From Exophiala sp. HKRS030 (lineage: Eukaryota; Ascomycota; Eurotiomycetes; Chaetothyriales; Herpotrichiellaceae), in assembly GCA_023897205.1 (NCBI GenBank), contig JAHWDD010000008.1:3038001-3102000 (forward strand): a DNA stretch of 64,000 nt, written 5' to 3'. The notes under the pieces are model-generated. The model was not told the origin of the DNA and did no database searches. It saw nothing but the letters and a program-made list of their open reading frames with translations. Below, piece after piece: positions 11,363-21,848 of the stretch; positions within the stretch are counted from its first letter, which is position 1; each line of letters starts with the position of its first letter. The position numbers and the translations under genes are program-made.

Positions 11363-13048
11363 ATGGACGCGATAGAACGAATTCTATCGCGGCCAGTGGC
11401 CAAACCATATCGATCCGGGAAAATCGACCCTTCAGCCAGGCCGCATCTCAACGAAAACGGCCATGTCGATTTCGCCCCGGAGGATGTCGAGAACCCCAAA
11501 CAATGGTCGACCCCACGACGATGGTACTGTACCGTGGTGGCCATCATGCTCGTGGTCAACGCCACCTTCGCCTCGTCGAGTCCGTCGGGTTGTCTTCGAG
11601 GCATCGCGGCGCACTTTCATGTCTCGGTGGAAGCCTCTGGCCTCGTCATCACCTTGTTCCTCCTCGGGTACTGTGCAGGGCCACTGATCTTCGCGCCCCT
11701 CTCTGAATTCTACGGTCGACGATGGGTGTTCTTGACGACCTTCACCGCCTACAACGCCTTCAACTTCCTCTGCGCATTCGCACCAAACTTTGGATCCCTC
11801 CTCGTCGGCCGTCTCCTCACAGGGACGTTCGCGAGCGCGCCGTTGACGAATGCCCCCGGAGTCTTGGCCGACATCTGGGGACCTATCGAACGAGGCAACG
11901 CCATGGCCGTCTTCTCCATGATGACCTTTGTCGGTCCGGCTCTGGGTCCCGTGGTCAGCGGGTTCCTCGAGCTCAAGGAAGATTGGAGGTGGAATTTTTA
12001 TGTTTTGTTGTGGCTCGGTTGGTTCACTGAGGTTCTCATGTTCACCATCCCCGAGACACTACCGTCGGTGGTGTTGATCAACAAAGCTCGAAGAATTCGA
12101 GCGACTGGTAACCCGGAACACGCCGAGCTCAAGGCACCTGCGGAAGCCGACACCAGAGAACTGAAGGCCATTTTCAAGATCGCCCTCATCCGACCCTGGA
12201 AGATTTTGTTTGATCCAATCTCGTTCCTGGTGGCAATCTACCTCTCCATCGTCTATGTCTTGCTGTACATGCTCTTCACCATCTACCCCATCGTCTTCCA
12301 ACAAAAACGAGGCTGGAACTCGGGAGTTGGTGAACTTCCACTCATCGGCACGGCCATCGGATCCAGCATCGGCGGTTGCGTCATCTTCTACATCTCATCC
12401 CGCGACAAGAAGAAGATGCTCGCCGGCGTGCCTCGCACCCCCGAAGACCGTCTCCCCGTCGCCATGATCGGCGGCATTGGGTTCGCCGTCACCATGTTTT
12501 GGTTCGGTTGGACCGGCCAGTACAACAGCATCCATTGGATCGTGCCCACCCTGGCCGGGACCTTCCTGTCCGCTTCCATCATGCTGATCTTTGTCTCCTA
12601 CCTCAACTACCTCACCGACACCTACCTCATGTACACCGCGAGCGCCATGGCGGCCAACACCATCTGTCGGTCCGCGTGCGGGGCCGCGGCGCCGCTGTTC
12701 ACGCAGTACATGTTCGACGCCCTCGACGTGGGCCCCGGAGCGTCCTTGATCGGAGGCGTCGCCTGTCTCCTGGCACCCATCCCGTTTGTGTTTTACAAGT
12801 ACGGGAGGCAAATCCGGGAGAGGAGCAAATTCGCCCCGACTCCGTTGCCGAAGCGGGACGACGAGGAAAAGCAGAGTGACGTTGATGTCGTACGAGGAAA
12901 TTCGAATTCGAGTTCTTCTGTCAGCATTGAGAGTAGCAGTGGTGCTTCCTCGATTGGACATGAGAGTCCGCATGAACTTGGTCCTGGTGATGAGAAGCCG
13001 AAAAATGAAAAGACTGATAGTGACGCGACACCGGAAAAGGACCGGTGA
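11363..13048 (+). CDS. MFS transporter, DHA1 (drug:H+ antiporter, polyamine-type) family
   Basis: A single exon of 561 aa with about twelve hydrophobic segments. The N-terminal cytoplasmic part contains the family phrase DVENPKQWS just before the first membrane span. The loop after span 2 reads PLSEFYGRRWVF, which is the MFS motif A region. GRLLTGTFASAPLTNAPGVLADIW and GPALGPVVSGFL are typical of the DHA1 group that exports drugs and polyamines. The C-terminus is hydrophilic and serine-rich, probably cytoplasmic. The same frame is open upstream to 11210, but the ATG at 11363 sits in a good context (CACAATGG) and starts the usual N-terminus, while the upstream residues do not look like a transporter start. 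Confidence 0.92.
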   Translation: MDAIERILSRPVAKPYRSGKIDPSARPHLNENGHVDFAPEDVENPKQWSTPRRWYCTVVAIMLVVNATFASSSPSGCLRGIAAHFHVSVEASGLVITLFLLGYCAGPLIFAPLSEFYGRRWVFLTTFTAYNAFNFLCAFAPNFGSLLVGRLLTGTFASAPLTNAPGVLADIWGPIERGNAMAVFSMMTFVGPALGPVVSGFLELKEDWRWNFYVLLWLGWFTEVLMFTIPETLPSVVLINKARRIRATGNPEHAELKAPAEADTRELKAIFKIALIRPWKILFDPISFLVAIYLSIVYVLLYMLFTIYPIVFQQKRGWNSGVGELPLIGTAIGSSIGGCVIFYISSRDKKKMLAGVPRTPEDRLPVAMIGGIGFAVTMFWFGWTGQYNSIHWIVPTLAGTFLSASIMLIFVSYLNYLTDTYLMYTASAMAANTICRSACGAAAPLFTQYMFDALDVGPGASLIGGVACLLAPIPFVFYKYGRQIRERSKFAPTPLPKRDDEEKQSDVDVVRGNSNSSSSVSIESSSGASSIGHESPHELGPGDEKPKNEKTDSDATPEKDR

Positions 13049-14008
13049 AAAACAAACAGCCTGCGACTCGGTTACGCTGTCGAATAACGAATGCGAATAG
13101 AACACACGGGACTAACGAAGTACCCCACTCAGTATATGTATGATCAAGGTGTCCCTGATTGAGCACGGAAACACTTATCACTCGTACGCAACATATTCGG
13201 ACTTTTTTTGGGCGATTCGGAATGGGAGTAGATTCAAAATCGAGATCGAAAAAGACCTGCTTTTTACCAATCCACTATTGAACAGTCAGTGCTGACCAGC
13301 AAATATACCAAGGCCATTAGGAGTACGACGAATATCTATTTTCATTCGTACTCTGTGAACGGACCCGAGTTTTGGGGACGGGGAGCTTCTCCTTGACGAT
13401 AGTACCCTCAGTAACTACTGTACGGGCACACCACACTTGAGAGATCCGGAATTCAATTTGTCGCAGCACCGGGCGCTGTGCTGTTTGCTGTTCACATACT
13501 TCGTAACACGAGAGATTTTTCTCCTTTTTCTCGCTGTGGATACGGGATTAAGGAGTGGCTCGAACGGAGACAATTTACGGATCACACGGACTTTGGTATC
13601 CGCTGTCGACGATAGGTTCTGGCTCTGTCCGAGGTCAATCCAAACGGAGTTAACGTCGACGTTGAGAGCAGTATGACATACAGAGTAAAACTGCGAGGCC
13701 GATGTCCAGTCAGCTCCGTTGTTTTGCAGAAGTATCACAGAGGACACTCATGGCGAAACAACGATTGGAGACCTTGTTGATGCAAGAAGGCCACTGTAGG
13801 AAGTACTATGGAAAAGCATTGAAGTAGAGAATAGTTGGTACCTTGGGAGTGATATTTCACCTAACGTTGGGTCATCGCCCTCACCATCAACCAAAGAATA
13901 GAAATATTCAAATACGCATGCTTTTGTACATTCCTCGGCCATTGTCGCAAGTACTCGTCGTGATTTACACCATGTATTGAGACCGTGGACCTCTGTTTCT
14001 CAGGTTCA
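13049..14008. other. Intergenic region between convergent MFS and GH32 genes
   Basis: About 1 kb between the 3' ends of two convergent genes. I see only short frames without recognisable content. Confidence 0.4.
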
Positions 14009-16069
14009 TCAAAGTCCCGTCCACCATGTCCCATTGTTTGTTTCTGCATCCGTATCCCAGACCAACAACGAACTCGAGTTTCGTGGTCTACTGGGCCACA
14101 CATCTTTCAACCCGTCCCAGACCTGAAGTGGTCCAGAGTAAGTCACTTCGACTCCCTTGGAGGCAAACAGGCCCACCCCCGTACTGTCCAGTCTGCTAGG
14201 ATAGACCCTGGTCGTCAGAGCGAAACGATCATTGACAAAGATTTCGACCAGTGATCCGTCCACGAACACATCGAATGTGATGGTTTCAGGAACGGCGACG
14301 CCGGAACCGGATCCGGTTTCGTCGTGAGTGATGACGTTGTATGGTTCGAAAAACCCTAGGTACGTCGTCTTGAGAAATTCTGGGATGGTCGAAGATTTCT
14401 TCCTGTCGCATGCAATCGTCGACGTCGTGGGGTCATGGTATATCGAAGTGTACTCGAGGAAATCGGGAGACGCAAGGATTGTCAAACCCGCTCTACCGGT
14501 CGTGCTGGCGACTGTGAACGAAATTTCGTACGAAGATGAATTCAACTTGTTCAAAAGCATCATAGACCCGGAGCCGGCACCGTTGCCTTTTATTGTGTTG
14601 TTGTCGTTGTCGCCGCCTACGGTATGGTTTGTGGCGTGAGAACCTTCGCGGAGACCGGCGACGACATCCCGGGCAGGTCGGATACCCAGTGTGCGTGCCG
14701 TGCAAGTGCCGTTGGGGTTTGACGTGTACACCGAACTACTGTTTCTCATGGGCGAAGGTGGTTTGACGTTGGGCGTGTACAAAACAAACAGTTCTCGAGG
14801 GATTGACAAGGCCCCTTGATACCCCTGTTGAACGATCCCAAAGTTGTTCATGTCTTCTGGTGACCAACCTATCTGAATGCGACGGTCACGTTTGGTGTCG
14901 TTGAATGATGTTACCTTGAGAGACTCCAGTATCAGAACAGCACACATACAGAGAGATCATGGCGCTTTTCCCTCATCATTGAGACTCACAGCGTAGAGAT
15001 TACCCCAATCCACCGCACCCATCGATACCGGTTCGAATGCAATGGATCCATTCGGTCTGGCACTGACAACCCCTTCATTCCAAATCGACCAAGTCTGTTC
15101 ATGATAACTTCTATCGCCTCCTTGTACTCCAGAACTGAAGAACCAGTGGCCATCAAGATCGAAGAAATTGGGAACTTCAAAATTCCATCCCCAATTACCC
15201 ACCTCGTACGGCCGACCGAGGGAAGTGTTGCCATTGGGTTCCCACAATGCTCCCAGGAAAGTCCAATCGGTCAGGTTCGACGCTAGTGCGGTGTACAGAG
15301 GTGCTCGGGGCCCAACGTCGCCTATCCCGGAACCAAAGACAGAATAGTAATGCGGCTCGGAGTAGTTGAGCATGCGATCCAACTCCGGCGACTCATGAAA
15401 GAAAGGATCTCGGAACCCGGTAACGTTCCAACCCTCTGGTGGCTGCGATATCACTGGATTGCCATCGTATTGCGTCCAGCTGAGACCGCCGTCCGTAGAG
15501 TATGCCAAACTCTGACTCTCGGTTCCCTTGAGGTACGGTGCGTCCCAACTCGTGGGAAGGCGAGAGACGGAGGTGTAAAAGGCGAGTAGTGTACCGTCGT
15601 CGACTTCTCCGGTCAAGTTGACGGGTTGTGCAGTGCCCGTGAAGATTCCGAGGTGGTTGTACTCGCTGGGACCATGGTGGGAGCTGGTCAGATTGGTCGG
15701 TCCTAGTGATTGTGCTCGACTTCCTGACCAGGCTTGGGCTGCTGCTTGGGATTGATCGCCAGAGAAGTGGTCGACATCAATCCATGTCACTAGATCTTCC
15801 GACGAGGCATGACCCCAAGAGATGTTGCCCCATTCCACATGGTTGACGTGCCACTGGTAGTGCAGATGGTAAAGGTCGCCGACGGGGTCATAGAGTGGTC
15901 CACATGGGTCATTCATCCATCCGGCAGGGGCGGAGAAATGTGAGTAAGGACGCCATCGATCGAATAGACTGTTGTTGCTCATCCCTTCAATCATACTTGA
16001 TGCCAATGTCAATGTCTGGCCATGAGCCATCATGGCTGCAAAACCAATGACTGGTAGAATCAACATCAT
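14009..16069 (-). CDS. Secreted GH32 glycoside hydrolase (invertase/fructosyltransferase-like)
   Basis: Exons 14990-16069 and 14009-14914 join over a 75-bp intron (donor GTGAGT, acceptor CTCAAG, phase 0), giving about 661 aa. The hydrophobic N-terminus (MMLILPVIGFAAMMAHG) is a likely signal peptide and there are many N-x-S/T sites, so the protein is probably secreted. The three GH32 acidic motifs are present: WMNDPCG at residues 51-57 (nucleophile Asp54), FRDP near 219-222 (transition-state Asp), and NFEVPNF with Glu298 as acid/base. The C-terminal domain has GWSPEDMNNFG and a beta-sandwich with VFVDGSLVEIFVND. The family cleaves or transfers beta-fructosyl groups of sucrose, inulin or related fructans. 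The Cys in WMNDPCG and EVP instead of ECP suggest the fungal fructosyltransferase-like branch. The frame opens with a GTG at 16078; the first ATG is 16069. Confidence 0.93.
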
Positions 16070-16499
16070 GTTGAACACCGTTGACGTGATAAAGAGACAT
16101 TACAGCACACACATTGTCGGATGCAAAGCAACATTCGAGGAGTTGTGAGCGGATGTTCAAGTTGCATTATTGATCGACAACAGTCGGTACACATCATCGT
16201 GCATTCGCTCCGTTTGTGGGGATCCCCAGTATGGATCGATCACGAGTAAGAGGTACTTAGGTACCTGTAGTTGGCCTTTTGTCCGTACTATCCATGCACT
16301 CTTCCCCGGATGAACTGCGGACATGATGGGAATGAGTTGGGAAACGGAAACGACAATTTGCAAGGCAGCACTGCGCAAAGATCGGCACGAAGTTTTGATA
16401 GCATATGTAGCCCATTAATCTTTTTCTTATTAATCTTTGGTACTTAAGACTATGACATGTGTAGCTCTCAGTCCTTGCACTGCTTAGAGCAGGTCCTTC
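16070..16499. other. Promoter region of the GH32 gene
   Basis: About 430 bp between the GH32 start and the end of the permease gene, which is transcribed in the same direction. It must carry the GH32 promoter. I see no gene in it. Confidence 0.4.
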
Positions 16500-18157
16500 T
16501 CAATGTGTGTACACAAAGAATGGGTTCTCCCGATCAGTCTTGTCTGCATAAGCCAATTGCTGTCGTAATGTCTCTTTCTCATCCTCACTCATCGAAGCCA
16601 GTTTCTCACGGTTTTTCTTGTTCAGCCGATCATTCCGATACCTGAGCAGCAGACAGATAAAGACCTGCGCAGATAGTGTGCTCATAATAGCTGCCTTTCC
16701 ACTGATGTACCCTGGAGCCTCTGCGGCTCTGAAGCTTTCAGTACCGGCGATATTGCCAGCACAATATAAGACCAGCGTCAGGGCGTTGACCGTGACCTTC
16801 TTCGTGTGTCCACCTAGATTGGAGGCATTCCAGACCAAGAGAAGCATAAAAGCCGAAGTGAATGAATTGGCCAGATACAAAGCAAACAAGAGAGCTCCCT
16901 TGCTTTTTGGAACACCGCCAGGGTCAAGGCCGATCATCATGGCGAACGCTGCAATAGTCGGAAGTATACTGACAATCATGACCGAACTTCGATCGTTCCA
17001 TCGGTCGCTCAACCATCCAACCAAAATTGTGGAGATGGCACCAACGACACCTCCGGGGATGTTTAGAATCAGTGCTTCTCGGGGAGTGTACCCGAAGGTA
17101 GTCAACAAGATGCTGGAAAAGTTGGGGATAGCAGTAGGCACGCTCAAGCATACCACGCTTACAGCAATCAACCAAACGCCCGGGTCCTTGAACACCAGCC
17201 GTAGTTGGTCTGTCTTGATCTTGGAGTTTTGGGTACCGGACTGGTTGTCTTTGACACGGAGCAAGGTTGCGACCTTTTCAGCATCTGTGAAACGTCTGGC
17301 TTTGACCGGTGAATCCGGCAGATAGAGAAAAACGACAAATCCAATGGCGACAGTGGCTAATCCAATGGTGAGAAGAAAGATTCGCCAGCTTGCAAGATGG
17401 CCGTTGTCAGAAAATGAGGCTCCATAAGATACCAGACCAGCAAAGATGGAAGTCAAACTAGATAATACAAGTCAGACACATCAATACAACTCAGCATGCG
17501 ACCAACTAACCTGTTGCAAACGTAGACATAGGAGATCCTTCGTCCCTGCTCGGACTTTTTGTACCACATGGCTACAACAAGAACAAGTGTCGGTGTGACG
17601 CATGCTTCAAAGATACCCAGAATTGTGCGACAGATCATCAGACCAGCGTAATTCTGACAAGTGGCATGTGCAGCTAGGACAGCGCCCCAGCACATGATGT
17701 TGGCTCCGAGATATTTCCCAAGTCTCGAAATGCGTTGTGAGAGATACTGTGTAGGGAATTCCGCGGCTAAGTAGCCAATGTAGAATATCATGGCCACGTT
17801 GGAATAATCCTGACCCTTGAGATTGGTGTCTTCTCGGAGGCCCATGACTGCGGTGTAGCCGATTGTAGTCTTGTCAAGGAACTGTAGGAAATAAGTTGCA
17901 ATCATACATGGAAGAATAGCCCAGTCGATCTTCCTGAGGAGTTTTTTGGCTTTGGCGTCATCGGCCAGGATGGAGATGGCTTCTTGAGTAACGCCATCGG
18001 CATTCGGGTGGTCCCTCAAGAAGGTGAATGCCTCGTCGGCGTCCTTGGGATCAATTTGAAGGGTTGCCAGTGCATCTTCGAGGTGGATGACAGTCTCCTC
18101 AACCTGTTTCTCGGGATCGAGATCAGATTGAGGAGCGTGTGAGATCTCCGCAGACAT
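16500..18157 (-). CDS. MFS permease, anion:cation symporter (allantoate/nicotinate-type) family
   Basis: Exons 17511-18157 and 16500-17457 join over a 53-bp intron (donor GTTAGT, acceptor ATCTAG, phase 2), giving 534 aa. The join creates the family phrase YVYVCNSLTSIFAGLVSYG. Other signatures are LRKIDWAILPCM and FLQFLDKTTIGYTAVMGL at the first membrane span, GYLAAEFPTQYLSQR, and WGAVLAAHATCQNYAGLMICR. This group (Dal5/Tna1-like) imports small organic acids, vitamins, ureides and dipeptides; some relatives take up sugar-type substrates. The long acidic N-terminus is cytoplasmic. The gene lies directly behind the GH32 gene on the same strand. A shared nutritional role is possible but is only an inference. 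The frame is open up to 18283, but the ATG at 18157 (MSAEISHA) fits best. Confidence 0.92.
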
Positions 18158-19242
18158 GATGAAGATGTGGTACAGCGGAATGGACACTGTATGTAGCACT
18201 GTTCTGTATCTTTCTAACCCTTTCCTCGTGAGGTAGTCTGAGTATGGGTAATGAAGAGGCTTAAGAATGTTCTTGAGAGGCAAGCAAACGGCAAGTGTAT
18301 AGGCACAACTGCCGTGATCGACATCAACGGAGATGGATCAAGACTCATCTCAAGCAGTTCTAATTGCTTAGATCTGCACAAGTTACCTTGAAGTTGCTTG
18401 TCATCCTCCCAGGTTTCCGTGTACTATGCGGGGACTGAACGGGGATTGTGGAGAGTTCGCGGTAGCAAGACTCGTATCATATATTGGTTTGGAATTGTCC
18501 CATCGCGCCAGCTTCGTATTAGCGATTGCATATCGTTTACTGGCGAATGGTAAAACACCGAATACAGAGCCAGAGGTATCTGTTATTCGTTTGATAGACC
18601 TTTTGCCAAGTATCTTCGTGCCGTTCCCACTGACAAGTGTCCAGGCTGCGGCGAGAATCCACCAATGATGGTGATCGTCTTCGTGAGCATTGCTACCTGC
18701 TTCCCTTTCTCCAAAGACGCCGAGAACTTGTCAGAGCTATGTGACAGGATATTTACTTTGGGATATTATAGTGGGATTCATCGGCAGTTCGATATTGTGA
18801 TCTGATATAGCACAGAACCGGTACGAGTGCTGTACATGTCAGGATGGAGATATGCGGAGGGAGTGGTATCCGAGGTTAACATCATCGACAGAGATGGAGG
18901 CGGAGAGGCGATCTCAGTTCCATCTCAAGATCTCGAACCACTCTGGCGAGAATTAGGAATTGGCTGGTGACATGTGTAAACACGACCGATAGTTGTGTTG
19001 TAGAGAAGAATGGACAAAGCTTCGGGAATCGATACTCGTATTCGTAGTCGGATTCGTACCTTGTAAAATGCGCTTTTTGATCATACAGAACGCCGAAGAA
19101 ATCGGAACTACGTTAGATCATTGATACAACAATTTCGAGATGCTCATTTCGGGTCAAAGGTTCACCACATTCCTATTTTGGCCTCTTCCATCTTGACCTT
19201 CTTTCATCTTTCTCGCTCACTCTGTATGTATCTCGCTCTCTA
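18158..19242. other. Intergenic region upstream of the permease
   Basis: About 1.1 kb. The left part carries the permease promoter, the right part the 3' side of the next minus-strand gene. No gene supported. Confidence 0.4.
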
Positions 19243-20968
19243 TCATACATTTCTCATGCCATCTAGCTCAAAATGAATCTGTAACATCAATCTTTCATAC
19301 CTAAACTCCTCGATAAACCCACATTCTTGAGGGAACATCCACTCTGTCAGCTGCTTTGACAATGAGTCTATCGTTGAGACATTCAGATGCTTGATCTCAT
19401 TCACCATTTCTACAATCGGCCAAGCTCGTGGATGAAGCTGAACACGTGGCACCTCTTTCTCTGTCATCAAGATCTGCCAGGTCTTTTGTGGCGAGCCTTC
19501 CTTGTCGATGTTATGTTGCTCTAGTCGCTCCTGAAGCCTCATCAATTCCTTTTGCCGGTTTCCGGGTGTTTGCACGTTTGTATTGCTGCCTCCGAGGAGT
19601 ATGTCGAAGGCGAATAGCAAGATTGAGAGCATACTCGTCGACCTCATCATACTCTTCAGTGCTGTCCTTTGATTTGTAGCCGTCTGTACTAATCGCAGAA
19701 AAGAGTGTTTCATTAGGCTGAAAGATGCCTCTTGCAGTATGCCAGGTTGGAAGTCCGCCGACGAGGCAAGTCGCTCAATTCTTGCCAGGAAATCCACCAG
19801 TCGTGTCAGAGAGCAATGGTAACCAGGATCCACGCAAATCTTGTCAGAAGACGAGCCACCAATCACTCTTGTATCGATGGCCCAATAGCCGGGAAGACTT
19901 CCTACGCACCTACAAAGTCAGATTCAGATCCAGAAGAGTATCGATGTGTCCCTACCATGCCACGGACCACATTGCCTCTGGTGGAAGATGATTTAGGCCA
20001 CCCATATGCGTGATCGATCGCCGCAGCCCGTCGATATGGGTTTGAATACTTTGCAAAGAAGCAGCAGTATTTGCCCTTGTTGACTGTGTGGTCATGTTAT
20101 CGACAATGTCGAAACCTAGCACGGCTTCATACGTCCACAGGTTGGTCATTGTTAAAATGCTATCCCCGTTGATACCGTCAGACTTCTGGAGTTGCTCTTT
20201 GAGCAGCAATATACCTCTCAGCATGAGTGCGATGGTCTCAGAGGTGGGCTGTTGGTGACCTGCGTCATGGTCACGACAGAGACTTGAAATCGCAAGGAGG
20301 ACTTGAGAAGGAGATTTGCGCTCCAATATGTGACGAGCCATGATCGAGCCTGGCCATGCGATGTTGTCGAAATGACCTGTTTCTGAGACCTGGCCCAGGA
20401 CATTTCTAAACACTAACGGAGAGTTAGCAAAATGAGTCCCGCAGAGAAAGGAAGCCAACTTACAATAGTCCAAAAGATCCCAACGCTCGTGGCAGATATC
20501 CGAGAAGGACTCCAACGTGGATAGCCTGGCCAAGCCATGGTGTGAGAATGTTGAGCACGATGTGCTGAATGCTGTTGGTGAAAAGTCATCCGTTGCAATA
20601 CTTCCATTTGTCCATTGAGATGCTTGTGGTGACGTGACAGCCGAGCTGGACACGTACGAAGACTCTGGAGAAGCACTAGTGTCTTCCGCAGGCGCTTCAG
20701 TGGGTTGTGGTTGTGGTTTCATGTCTTCTCGACGGAGCCACGGAAGGACTCGACTTTGCGATCTCGTGGCCAACTGTTTCTGGCGTCGTATAGTATTCCG
20801 CTTTCGCAAAACTTGTGGATGTTAATATGGATGACCTGCAGAACGATCGGACTCCTCACATTCTTTCATGACATGACTTTTATATGTCCCTGGTTGTTTC
20901 TCATCTGATATGAAGAGATATTTCGGCACGTACTCCAACTCAGAGGTCGGCATGAGAACGACACTCAT
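19243..20968 (-). CDS. Fungal-specific transcription-factor-like protein (no visible zinc cluster)
   Basis: Four exons, 20860-20968, 20464-20811, 19956-20412 and 19243-19909, give 526 aa. Introns are 48, 51 and 46 bp, with donors GTGAGG, GTAAGT and GTAGGG; intron 2 has a textbook GCTAAC branch. The joined N-terminus reads KYLFISDEKQPG...YKSHVMKEFLRKRN followed by a basic stretch. This is the opening found in a large family of mould proteins that have the C-terminal fungal transcription-factor-like helical domain but lack the Zn2Cys6 cluster. A Ser/Thr-rich linker follows, then an all-helical region from about residue 120. DNA binding is not proven for this group. The start could be the ATG at 20968 or 20953. 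A related gene lies divergently at 21849. Confidence 0.82.
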
Positions 20969-21848
20969 ATCGTGGAAGACAAATCCTCTACTCGACGAGA
21001 GGCGAAATGAAAGTTGTAAGAGAGATCGTAAGCTGGGTAATAGGAGTAACAAGACACAAGAGAACTCCCTGCAAGATCGCTGGGAATATGAAGATGATCA
21101 TGACGAGTCAGCGTACCAAAATCATACTCATCGCTCTGGTCATGATCCCAATAACGTTTACGAGGTCCGTCATTCGATTTCCAGGGGTACGACGCTCTAT
21201 CACGCTGGGTTACATGGGTCATCCCATTTTCTTCCTTCGACCCTGCATCTCACCCCGAATTCAGCGACATGGTTCGATGAGATTGGCTGCATCCTCCTTC
21301 CCAAACAGGCATGCAGTGTCGACCAATACCGACAGCCGCCGACTGCCGTAGACCTCAAGCTGTTTGGGTGAGAGAGAACGAGCTGAATGCCTCGTGCATC
21401 ATGGTGCGTACGAGCTCGGCTTCAACGGATCTAGTGCTTACCAACACCCCATACTAGCGCCTTTATTGAGCAAGAATTGTCAGTCTAGACTTAATTGGAC
21501 TCGAGGTAATTTTGGGACTCGCGGATTCAAGGAGCATGCTACGGCAAAACGATACAGCAGGGTGAGATTCAAAAACCGGGCAACAAAGTGTCTTGTTGGA
21601 GGATGATGATTGACTGACCATCGGTGCACGGACCATCTCGTCTACCTGGAGGAGATATGAGACTGCAGCAATCTCAACCTTTGCATGCTGGCAGAAATAG
21701 CTTCGTTTTGCCAACTCTCTCCTGCAGTGGTGCAGCAATAGGGCGAAAAAGGCGATGTCTTCCTTGCGGAGCCCGCCTTTCGAGTGATGACTCCGAGTGA
21801 TGATTCAGGTCTATCTCGACAATCTGCTGCGCCGTTGCCTCTTTGAGA
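20969..21848. other. Shared divergent promoter of two related regulator-like genes
   Basis: An 880-bp region between the starts of two transcription-factor-like genes of one family that are transcribed away from each other. I see no supported gene inside. It is a candidate shared control region. Confidence 0.45.

Noticed and set aside
12395..13105. 236-codon frame antisense to the MFS gene
   Set aside because: Typical codon-bias shadow opposite a GC-rich coding region; His/Gly-rich low-complexity translation.
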